Of a stretch of DNA of 64,000 nt, positions 8,895 through 18,648 are shown piece by piece. Each line of letters begins with the position of its first letter. Positions within the stretch are counted from its first letter, which is position 1. Both the position numbers and the translations under genes were made by a program. Under the pieces are notes generated by a model, which saw only the letters and a program-made list of their open reading frames with translations, searched no databases and was not told the origin of the DNA. Source of the stretch: Apodospora peruviana (taxonomy: Eukaryota > Ascomycota > Sordariomycetes > Sordariales > Lasiosphaeriaceae); assembly GCA_033439685.1 (NCBI GenBank), contig JAUEDM010000004.1, forward strand, positions 1,860,001 through 1,924,000. Direction: 5' to 3'.

Positions 8895-11695
8895 ATGTCC
8901 AGCCTCGATGGAAATACTGGCAGCAAAAAACGTGCACGACCGAGAAATGAGGACGACTCACCAGCCCCAACCTCAACCAAAAAGCAGCGTCTAAAGGTAA
9001 CAGACAACAACTCGGCTTCAGGGTCATCTCCAAAAGTTGACGATGACCTCAATCCCGCCTCCCCACCACCAAATGGAGATGTGAACTCGGGACGACCGGC
9101 CAGGCCGGCCAGAGCCCGGCGACCGACCCAGAAAATTTTGGAAGTGAAAGGATCAGTCGACGATGGCCAAGCAAATCTCGGCGCGTCAGCCAAAACGACG
9201 CAGCTACCAAGGAGCAAGCTGCAATTACCACCACCACCACCACGAGCCAGAAAAGTACCTGCAGCCACTGGGAATAGTAGCATCTACGATGTGCCCGATT
9301 CTGGGGACGAACTTAGCACCGCAGCAGGGACGCCGGTGCTACTCTCACCGCGAAAAAAGGGAGCCACTCCAACCCTCGAAGCCCAAGCAAACGGTGCAGA
9401 TCAGCCGGTAAAGAGAAAGCGCGGTCGTCCAAGAAAAGACCAGTCTGCTTTGTTGAACGGAACCCAAAGCGCGGCTGCATCGCCTGCGCCGCCGACCTCA
9501 AGTAAACCGACATCGGCTCGGAGACCAGCCGTCCCCGGCAAGGGAGGAGACCAGCAGGAATCCGAAGAAGTCCCAGGGACCCCGAGTCGGAAAGCAGCGG
9601 CTGGGATTCGAGGTGGTCGGAAAGATTTGGTGGAACAGGTGCCTAACGGTATCTTGACTCCATCCAAGCAGCGTGCTGGTGCTGGTGGTCGGGAACGCAA
9701 AAATGTTGCGTTTAGAAGCAGTATGCACGACAGCGGCGATAACAACGAACACGCGGGTGAGGTCAGTTTCCCAGATCTGGTGCCCAAGACAACAAAACAG
9801 CAGCCACCTGAAACTAGCCATAACGAAGGGGAAGGGGAGTCGGATGACAGCAGCGAAGATGACCAAGTTTGCGCCATCTGCTCAAAGCCGGACACCAAGC
9901 GAGGCAATGAGATTGTCTTTTGCGACGGCTGCGATATGGCCGTGCACCAGAAATGCTATAATCTACCAAGGATTCTTCCCGAAGGGGACTGGTTCTGCCG
10001 GACATGTTCGGGAGACGACGACTCGAATAATTTGGCGGCAGGAGATCAAAAGGAGGGGGGCGTGGTTGTTGCCCTGGCGGAGGAGAGTTATCTAGATATC
10101 CCGAACTTTGAGCAGCATCTGCGCGCCATGCAGCGCGTCCTGGTCGATCGCTGCACGGGGAGGCGGCGGATCAAGCTCCGCGGGCAGGATGAGGTGTACG
10201 AAAAGGCCTTTCAGCTGGTCGAGCAGACGATTAAGGCTGGAGAAGGCAATTCTATGTTAGTGATAGGCGCACGAGGGTGCGGCAAGACTACGGTACGGAT
10301 GCTTCTTTCGTCCCACGCCCTGGGTTTCCAAATATTGACCATGATGATAGTTGGTCGAGTCCGTTGTTTCCGATGTGGCAAAGCAGCACAAAGACCAGTT
10401 TCATGTCGTGAGGTTGAACGGATTCGTCCACACAGACGACAGGCTTGCCTTGCGAGAAATATGGCGGCAGCTGGGCAAGGAGATGGAAGTGGAGGATGAC
10501 CTCATTAACAAGGTTCGTTGGTTATTGTCACTGACACTGGTCCTCTGTGAGAGGGAGAGTAGACTGAACTGACTGGAAGCAACACAGACAAACAGCTACG
10601 CCGACACCATGGCATCGCTGCTCGCCCTGCTCTCCCACCCAACCGAGATCGGAGCAGCAGGAGGGGTTGAGCAGAACGACGGCGTAACATCCAAGTCGGT
10701 CATCTTTGTAATTGACGAATTCGACCTGTTTGCCACGCATGCGAGACAAACTCTGCTGTACAACCTCTTTGACATTGCACAGGCAAAAAAGGCACCGATC
10801 GCCGTGCTCGGGCTGACCACGCGCATTGATGTGGTTGAGAGCCTCGAGAAGCGCGTCAAGAGCCGGTTTAGTCACAGATATGTGTATTTAGGTCTACCCA
10901 AAAGCCTGCCAGGGTACTGGAACGTCTGCCGGCAGGGTCTGAGAGTGGACGACGGGGACATGAGAGCGGAAGGCATTGACCAGACGGTCAAGGGCCACGG
11001 CCAATTTTGGAAGTGGTGGAATGAGAAAATCGAGGTGAGTGGGCCGACACGTGCACACACACACATTCTATTCCAGACGTATATTAACGCCACACGCTAC
11101 TATACAGACTCTTCGCAAGACGCCTGTCTTCCAGGACCACCTCGAATATCATTTCTACAACTCCAAGTCCGTCTCGGCGTTCCTGACGACCTGCATCCTC
11201 CCGCTCGCGGCGCTCACGGCAGCAGCGCCAACCCTAAAAGTCCCTTCCTACTCTTCCAGTGTTGTCCCTGTCGACCCGCCCGACTCGAAGCTGCATCTGC
11301 TCGAATCGCTGTCCGATCTTGATTTGTCTATGCTGATCGCCGCGGCACGGCTCGACATCGTCGCGCACACCGACACGGTCAACTTCGCCATGGCGTACGA
11401 CGAGTACGCGTCGCTCATGAGCAGACAGCGTCTGCAGTCGGCCAGCGCCGGGATGTTGGCACTGGGAGGCGGTGTGGGCCGGGTCTGGGGCCGCGGGGTC
11501 GCCGGGATCGCGTGGGAGCGCCTGGTGACGCTTGGGCTGCTGGTGCCGGCCGCGCCCGGCGGCAGACTTGGGAGTGGCGGCCAGCCGGGGGGCGGACTGG
11601 ACGCCAAGATGTGGAAGGTGGACGTGGCGCTGGAGGAGATTCCGGGGGCTGTCAAGCTGAACAATGTTTTGGGGAAGTGGTGTAGGGAGATTTAA
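8895..11695 (+). CDS. orc4: Origin recognition complex subunit 4 with N-terminal AT-hook and PHD finger
   Basis: Predicted 864 residues from exons 8895-10292, 10351-10512, 10588-11034 and 11108-11695, all phase 0. The C-terminal part is an ORC4 AAA+ ATPase: Walker A GARGCGKTT (about 458-466, split from the rest by intron 1), Walker B VIFVIDEFD (about 558-566), sensor region LGLTTRIDVVESLEKRVKSRF, then the ORC4 winged-helix region with LESLSDLDLSMLIAAARLD. Upstream is an AT-hook-like KRKRGRPRK (about 173-181) and a complete C4HC3 PHD finger (Cys326, 329, 343, 346, His351, Cys354, 368, 371; core FCDGCDMAVHQKCY). ORC4 helps form the origin-binding ring for licensing replication. A PHD finger would add histone-tail reading. 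The reading frame is open from PHD to AAA+ in one exon, so the fusion is not a splice-model artefact. Confidence 0.93.
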
Positions 11696-11813
11696 GGGAA
11701 GAAAACAACTTTCAGTCAGTCGTCAGGGATTGATTGATAATGTGGTGTGGTATAATATTATAGTTTTGGAGGGTATCCAGCTATCTGCCTTAAGTATCTG
11801 TATGATAATGCCC

Positions 11814-12415
11814 TCAAGGCAGACAGATATCAAACTCGTCTAGGGCAGCCACGAACGGCCCGCTCAGCGTGGCCCCCATCGCCATCGGCATCTCCTCCGG
11901 GCTAGTAGTCATATTACTAGTAGAGGTGTCATGACCAATAATGCTTCCCCCGTCCAAGCTGCTGCTCGTTTTCCGACCCGCGATGTCCCTCGCCAACCGC
12001 AACCTTTCCAGCTGCTGCTCTTGATGTGATCTCCGCGCTTCGTCGTCGACTTCGACGTCGGTATAGCCGCCAGCATATCCGCTATCGCGATCATTGTCGT
12101 CATAGCTGCCACTACCCCTTTTATCGCGGCTGTTCTTGTCCTCGCTATCATCATCATCATCATCCTGATAAGGATTCATGTGCGGGTAGTCGGGATGTTC
12201 CTCGTACAGCTGCTGCAGCTGTTCCCTCCACTCGTGGTCGTATTCCTCCACCAAGTGGAGCAAATCGATCTCCTCCTCATTCTCCTCCACTCCGCTGTCT
12301 TCTTTTTCCTGTCGTCGTCCTCTTCTTTGTGATGATGGTAATACTAGTTGATTTTCCGCGCTGTCGTTACTAGCGTAGCTGAAGGTCCGTCTCGGACGAC
12401 TTGTCAACAACGTCC

Positions 12416-12453
<38 letters not shown>

Positions 12454-13692
12454 GATGACGACTTCATGTGGTAGGCTATATGTTGAGGAGATGATGGGGT
12501 ATACTTGGAAGATGATTTCTTGTCATTGCAGCGGCCTGCGGCAGCAGACGACCGAGACAAGCGAAGCGGTTCCGGTACAAGTTTTGTTGTCTTTTGTCCT
12601 GCTGCTGGTTGTTCTTCCGTTTTCTCGGTCGTTTTGGCTGTGAGGCGCCGCCGCTGCTCCTGCTGCTGCTGGCTACACTCGGCCCGTTTTGGCCACTCGG
12701 CCCGTTTCGGCGGCGGCGGGAGCGATAACGGTTTCCTAGTATAGTACGCGCCGCGCGGCGGTGCCAGTTGCGCATGAACGACGCGTGATTTTGGTAGCTG
12801 CTGCTGCTGCGGCTGCGACTGTGGCGTATTATGCGCCGGCAAGACCATTTCTTTGTAATAGGATGGTGATGGACACGTGGACATGATTCCATTCCCGTTG
12901 GTACCGCCGCTGACGCTGAGGGTCGAGAGGGATGGGCTGGGACGGTGGTGTTGCTGGTGGTGGTGTTGCAGCTGGGTGCGGAGCTGTCGGTTGAGACTGT
13001 CGACTGAGTGTCTACCCACGCTGTCGGCGGCCGTGGTCGTGTTATGGTGATAATAATTCGAGTTGTTGTTGTTGTCGACGGCGAGGTTGCCTCTGGCAAA
13101 GTCTACGGCGCTGGCTATGTGCGCTTTGGTCTTGAGCTGCTCAACTAAGGTGGCGTGAGACTTTTTCAGCGTCTTCTTCATAAAGGACGCCATCACCACA
13201 TTGCACCTCATGTCGACGTCTTCGCGGATGTAGAGCCCCGTTGCCGGCGCGCCGGTCCCGAACTCGACCGAATGAGGCGGCTCCCCTGGGAGAGAACCGT
13301 TCAAGGTCCACCTTTCACGGATGTCTAAAACAGAATGAGTGTTAATAAGTTTTTCTTTGATGTGGTTTTTTGTTCTTACCCAGTGCCGCTGGTGCGTAGC
13401 AGTGTGTCTGCACGCCCGTGGGAAGATCGTTAAAGACGCATGTATACGTCACATCGCCCGTCGCCAGCTTACTCTTACCCGGGAGATACGAGATGCGGTC
13501 AGTCAGCGAGTACCAGACGCAGTCCAGCTCATCGTGGGTGGCGTGCGCAGGCGGGTTGATGGGGTGCCTTTCCGTGACCAGCGGGTTCAGATCGATCATT
13601 GCCTGGTGGTCGTGCAGGAAGTCGATGACGGTCTGCCGCGAGATGCCTAGCGGCAGCGGGCTGATGGTTGTGAATGTTGTGCGTTTCGACAT
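11814..13692 (-). CDS. DUF7053 domain protein with polyglutamine and disordered tail
   Basis: Predicted 607 residues from exons 13692-13380 and 13324-11814. The first 200 residues are a conserved fungal module of unknown function: SKRTTFTTISPLPLGISR, MIDLNPLV, CVWYSLTDRISYLPG, LPTGVQTHCYAPAALDIRER (across the intron), LYIREDVDMRCNVVMASF and KKTLKKSH. I recognise this as the DUF7053 pattern; its fold is suggested to be START/SRPBCC-like but I cannot show that here. The remaining 400 residues are low complexity: His/Gln stretches, a run of 12 Gln (bases 12418-12453), basic Ser/Thr patches and several Asp/Glu runs near the end. The extended tail is much longer than the domain itself. It is convergent with ORC4, 118 bp apart. 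Confidence 0.8.
12418..12453 (-). repeat. CAACAG hexamer repeat coding a 12-Gln run
   Basis: Six head-to-tail CAACAG units (read on the minus strand) inside the DUF7053 gene. Alternating CAA/CAG codons lower slippage compared with a pure CAG run, but length variation between strains is likely. Confidence 0.9.
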
Positions 13693-14983
13693 TTTTGCCG
13701 TTCAGGAATACTGATAGACCTTATTCAGGTAGTCCAGACAAAAAGGAAAAGAAAAGAAGGGAATGAGAAACGAAAAGATGGAACATATCCTCCTATCCTA
13801 TGCTATGTATGATATGTACCAACCCTATGATCCATCCTTTGACTCAGGTAGCCACTAGGTCACCTTTGTTGCCCAACATTATGCGATCAGGAACCGAAAG
13901 CGGTCGGCTTGGTGACCTGCCCGCCTACCTGGTAATAGTAATACACAGTAATAGCAATATCTGTAAGGCACAAAGCCACGGTAGATAACAACCATTGTGC
14001 CATTCTCGCTTGCTTTCTCAAACATAAACGCCGACCCGTAAGCCCCATCCGTCTCGGTCATTTGTGATCAACTGGCCGGATCGGGCCTTTGTGTGGTAAG
14101 CGTCTCTTTGCAATCCGGAGCCGAAAACCTGGAAAGCATGCCCACGTGGGCTGTGCTGTGTTTGCATTTAGCTGGCATTGTGTGTGCATTGCCCAAGACG
14201 ATGCGGGCGATGCGGGCATGTGGCAGGGCTGAAAATAGATCAGCATATGCCCCGGGCCCCTGTCCCGAGGGGGCTGTGTGGGGTTGGTGGTGGTCCCGGC
14301 CGATTGGGACGGCCATCAAATCGCCCACTTTGCTTATCCGAGCAAAAGAGTGGATGTCACGGCGGGTCCAATCCGGGGAGATCTGAAATCCTGAATAAGT
14401 ACGGATGACATGCTAGCTACCTTATTAGGCATCCGACCTGGCCGCCACCAACTCTCAAACACATAAGAGTACGGAGCGGGCCCGGAATGAAGCCCGACAT
14501 CTTGACAAAGTAAGGCGCACGGACGGTCAAGACCCTGAAACGCCAAAAATAAATAAGTCATGAATATGGAGGCATCTCCATTCCTTCAAAGTAATAACGA
14601 GGAGATATAAGCGTGCCTGCATCCCCGCCTCTGGTTTCTCCAAGCTCTGTTTCCGCATGTTTGTCGTAATACAGATATAGTGGGAAGGATTCGCTGTCAG
14701 CACCGACGGACCACGGTTGGGATCGAAATGACCATGCACTGAAAGAAGTCTAGTCTGGTTCTAGTTGCATCAGCACAGCCGCCACTCCACTAAACTGCTC
14801 GGAGTTGCGGAGAGGGTATCATGGTTCACGGCCCTATCTGCCGCTGCCGTTAAAGTCGGTAGATACAAGACCTTACTCGACTCTCACTGGCGGTTCTGGT
14901 CGTTCGTTCTAGCATTGAATTTTTTCATCTTGCCTTCTCTTTACAGCAAAATCCACTGAAGTCTGTCCGAAAGCTGTGCAATT
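13693..14983. other. Intergenic, no gene seen
   Basis: A 1.29-kb gap between the DUF7053 gene and the broken reductase, which point away from each other. I looked for further pieces of the lipase gene found at 15076-15200 and saw none. Open frames such as 14068-14328 on the minus strand have no domain. Confidence 0.5.
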
Positions 14984-16381
14984 ATGGTTCGCGAGTCCCT
15001 CCAGCTCGTGCTCGCAGAGCGACCTACAACCAACATCGTTCCAGGCAAACCCTTCCAGCACGTCAAGGTCCCGGCGGCATCCGCGACCATGCAAGGGCCC
15101 TATTGCAGTGGCTGGATGACTTTTGGGATGGCGAAAGCGAGCTCTCGAGGCCTCTGATATTTGTGGGACACAGTCTCGGTGGTGTTCTCATCAAACAAGC
15201 ACCAACGGAAGCAGATCTCAAAGATGGCGAGCTTCTCCTAGAGAGCTTGTACCTCTCCATCGATGCCACAATGCGCAACTGGCTCCAGTACAAGCGCTCC
15301 TTTCTACCTCCGGTGCAAGTCGGCGAGGTAATGCGAGGCATCACCGTCTCCCGCGTGCTCGCCTCCAAGTCGTCCAAGGTCAAGACCGGCGACCTCGTCA
15401 CGGCCATGCTGGGCTTCCGGGAGATGGGCATCCTTCCGGAGGACTGGGTCCAAGTGCCGGCGCCCCTGCCAGCCAATGCTACATCCAGAGATCTCATCGG
15501 CCTGTTCTGCTGGAGCGGGCTCTCTGGATACTTTGGCATGACCAAGATCGGGGTGCCGAAGCCTGGTGACACCGTCGTGGTATCAGCAGCCGCAGGTGCT
15601 ACGGGAAACGTTGCTGCCCAGGTGGCCAAGATCATGGGACGCATGCGTCGTTGGCACGGCCGGCACCGACGAGAAGTGCCGCTGGCTCAAGGAGGACCTC
15701 AGGCTCGACGTGGTGCTGAACTACAAGGATGCCGACTTTGATCAGAAATTCATCGAGGCCACACCGGACTGGATCGACGTATGCTTTGATGGAGGTAAGT
15801 GCGAGATAAAACGCATCTACTTCCCAAGAGAGAATGTAATACAGGCTAACCAGACGGTAGACAAAAGTCGGAGGCCAAGTACTCGATCTCGCTCTCATTC
15901 GAGCCAAGCCGCACGCTCGCTTCGTCTTGTGCGGACAGGTGAGTCAGTACAATTCAGAAAAGAGACAAGGTCCAGACGTGAGTATTTGTGCTCAATGTTG
16001 CCCCGGTATGTCCCTGGCAACCCATAGGCTGACTTGTGCCGTACACACAAAATAGGGGCAAGCCTTCCTGAATATTGTCTACCAAAGAATCAAGCTGCAA
16101 GGCTTCCTCGTTACCGACTGGACCCCTGAATTTCCCAAAGCGATTGCCCAGCTCGGAAGGTGGCCTGCTGAAGGTAAGATCAAGCGAAAGGAGACGCTCG
16201 TCACAGGTGGCATGGCAGCTGCCGAAGAGGCATTTGGTATACTCTTCGACTCCAAAAGCTTCGGTTAGTTCTCTGCCTTTTGTCTGAATTACTTTTCGTT
16301 CCCCTGTTCAAACACTTTTACTAACATTAAGCCTTGAGCTACAGGTAAGGCCTTGTTCAAGTCAAGGACCCCGAGGCATAG
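14984..16381 (+). pseudogene. Broken NADP-dependent medium-chain reductase (prostaglandin reductase-like) with inserted lipase fragment
   Basis: The remnant follows a zinc-free MDR reductase of the leukotriene B4/prostaglandin reductase type: AERPTTNIVPGKPFQHVKVPA, then ADLKDGELLLESLYLSID, PPVQVGEVMRG, GMTKIGVPKPGDTVVVSAAA with the nucleotide-binding GATGNVAAQVAKIMG, AGTDEKCRWLKEDL, ARFVLCGQVSQYN and GKIKRKETLVTGG. The original intron positions are still visible (15795-15860, 15978-16055, 16264-16344). At least four lesions break it: an inserted 125 bp at 15076-15200 that is not a multiple of three, a frame change between 15640 and 15644, an extra A in the run after 15861, and a missing base near 16360 before the ancestral stop at 16379-16381. 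No single spliced reading restores the family protein, so it is called a pseudogene. Exons are otherwise well preserved, which suggests recent decay. Confidence 0.85.
15076..15200 (+). other. Inserted fragment of a SesB-like serine esterase (NLR-associated lipase) gene
   Basis: Read in the frame that starts at 15076, this stretch encodes about 41 residues ending in RPLIFVGHSLGGVLIKQA. The GHSLGG nucleophile elbow with a downstream 'IKQA' is characteristic of the SesB/DUF676-like lipase domain that sits at the N-terminus of many fungal NACHT/NLR and ankyrin proteins; DHARALLQWLDDF before it fits the preceding helix. It has no place in an MDR reductase, which would run directly from VPA to PTEADL. 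Both edges share the dinucleotide GC, so the exact borders are ambiguous by two bases. No target-site duplication or transposon end was seen. Confidence 0.75.
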
Positions 16382-16937
16382 GAAGCACGGCTAAGACGAG
16401 GGAATTGGGCGAAGAGTCGGTTGAGGTAACTCTACAGAGACAAAATGGAAATTGTGCTTCTGACTATGAGGTTCCTCTGCTGACCGGACCGTTATATCAT
16501 AATACTTACTCCAAGTATTTATCTTTTCTGTATGGTCAACTATCCATCATTTACGAGGGATACTGAATTGGTGTCGCCCCGTCCAAGATGTTTTCAAGTT
16601 GTTCAAACCAGGAGTCCTTCTTTGTCTTAAACATCGTGGCCAAGTCTCACGCGGGCCGAAAAAGCGCTGCGAACATGACGGCGAGTCTTTACATCAAGTT
16701 TCATTTTGGAGGAACTAATAAGCTACAATAACCAGGCAGGTACCATAACTAAATGACAAAGGAAAGATTGTTGCCGAGAGGCTGCTTGAGATATCATCAC
16801 AACCACCTTCGAAAATAAAATAGAACGAAGAGAAACAATAAAAAAAGACATGAATAAGCGTAACCGTCCCTTGAACGTATATTTATCCACCACCGTCCGC
16901 GCCCTTCCCACCAATAATACCGATCGCATACGTCACA
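16382..16937. other. Intergenic, no gene seen
   Basis: The region holds the 3' flanks of the pseudogene and of the secreted-protein gene, which converge. It is A/T-richer than the neighbouring exons. If the secreted-protein gene has a last intron, its terminal exon would lie in the upper part of this region. Confidence 0.4.
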
Positions 16938-17405
16938 TTACGTACTCCAATAGTCATACAGGGAGAAGGAAAAACATACAGTCGAATTAGCAGCCGGCGC
17001 AACAGGGTCATTGGTCGACAGCGGGCAGTTGGAAAAGGTTATTATGGTCGCCTCGGTGATCTCGTAAGTGGTGCTGTCGACGGCGATGGTCGTTGACTCG
17101 GGGCACCATGTCGTCCAGCCCGACTCGGAGGCGGTGGCGGCTGCCGAAGATGAAGTCTCGGAGGACTCGCTGTCGATAGATGTCATGCCGCTGGGAGCGC
17201 CGGAGGGGAAACCACCTTTACCCGCCCAGGGGGCTGCTGACGGAGCGCTGCTTTCGCCTGCCGCTGGTGACGCTTCCGCGATCGAAGCAGCGGGGGCTTC
17301 CGGTGACACAACCGGGACGAAGTGGTTGTCGGCTGCCAGCACGACGGGGCTGCTGGCGGCGACCGCGAGAGCGGCGATGGCGAGGCAGGATGTTCTGTAA
17401 GGCAT
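16938..17405 (-). CDS. Small secreted Ser/Ala-rich protein, CCG-6-like
   Basis: Unspliced reading gives 155 residues. It opens with a clear signal peptide (MPYRTSCLAIAALAVAAS, cleavage probably after VVLA, about residue 24), then a Ser/Ala/Pro-rich stretch likely to be O-glycosylated, then WTTWCPESTTIAVDSTTYEI and TEATIITFSNCP. That Cys-...-TTY..TEAT.IT..NCP pattern is typical of the clock-controlled CCG-6-type wall or secreted proteins. The first ATG is at 17405; an in-frame TTG farther upstream was not used. A good GTATGT donor at 16979 suggests that the last 14 codons could instead be intron, with an acceptor near 16951, which would leave a very short last exon. The C-terminus, and whether a GPI signal exists, is therefore uncertain. 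Confidence 0.65.
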   Translation of the reverse strand: MPYRTSCLAIAALAVAASSPVVLAADNHFVPVVSPEAPAASIAEASPAAGESSAPSAAPWAGKGGFPSGAPSGMTSIDSESSETSSSAAATASESGWTTWCPESTTIAVDSTTYEITEATIITFSNCPLSTNDPVAPAANSTVCFSFSLYDYWST

Positions 17406-18648
17406 TTTGGTTGCTGGTGTATGTGAAAAGTTCAAATTGGTAAACGAGGGATAGATATATGCGTTATTAGTTTATTGCCCTTGTCAATATATGGTAGGTA
17501 AGGTATGTGAAAGGAGTGACCAAGCGGGATGGAGAGAGAGAAGAACAGAGCAGGAAATGCTGTCCTCTTTATTTTCCACATCGGAATTCCAAAATCAGAC
17601 AGTGATTGCGAATCTTGTTTCCGAGAATCATTCCAGGAGCGACATGCCGGGCCGAAGGAGGCATCCGCAGTGCGCTTGCTAAATTGTCAAATGTTGTGTC
17701 TGGGTGCCCAGAGCAACGTCACAAAACAAAGCACCTTTCCCGCGCGCTCAAGAATGTTGCGCGAGGACGCGGTGCGGGAACTTCATTCCATCACCAAACC
17801 TGCCCGGCGATCCGGCCGCGATTCGGCGCGAGCCCGACTTCTACGTTCCCGTCATCGACATCGGCATCACTGAACACTTAATTTTGGTGGGCTGATTGAA
17901 ATATCTGTTTTATTACTCTTCTTTTTCTTTGTTCCGGTCGCTAAATGGACATACATCATCGTCCATTCATCGCACACCTGGAAACAACAAGCCCTCCCCC
18001 CATTAGCAAAAGCTTAGCAACAGTTTGAGCTGATTGGCGACGATGAATGCTTGCTTGCTCGCTCGCCCGCTCGCTCTAGTCTCGAATCCTCGACTCCGTC
18101 ACATCGTCCACCCATCCATCCTACCAACAGCCGTGCCCATTCCACGACCTCCTGTATGCCTTTCCCGGTCTGTCTAGTGTGTCCGGTGCTCATGCTGCTG
18201 CTACCACCGAGCACGACTAAGAAACAAGAGATGAAAAAAAAATTATATGCAGGTGACCACCTCTCTCCGTATCTATAATCATATCGCAGGTAGGTAGTAA
18301 CTCTCTCCTTTAAACGCCGGATCTCTGAGTAAATGAAAACGAAAAAATAAAGTGGAAGAAAAATCCAAATGGCGGCATTATCAGCAGCGAGCTGTTGCCC
18401 CCACCCAAAATGGGGGGAAGAATGCAAAAAGATAAAAATGTCCCCCATATGGACAATGAGTCCGCTCTACGGTTGCCTGTGGGGAGATTTGGCTGCTTGC
18501 TAAGTAAATGTGGACTGGGGGACACGTTCCACAGGAAAGAGGGTTGAGTGGGTGTGATGATTCTATTCAGTATAAACCGCTAGTTGTAGATACTGGATCG
18601 ATGATGAATTGGCCCGAGTCCATCTCTCCAAGCGTTGTTGCCCGATAG
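17406..18648. other. Intergenic, no gene seen
   Basis: A 1.24-kb spacer upstream of the secreted-protein gene and downstream of the RGS gene. Short Ser/Pro-rich open frames occur in CT-rich tracts around 18050-18300 without domains. No RNA gene was recognised. Confidence 0.5.
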
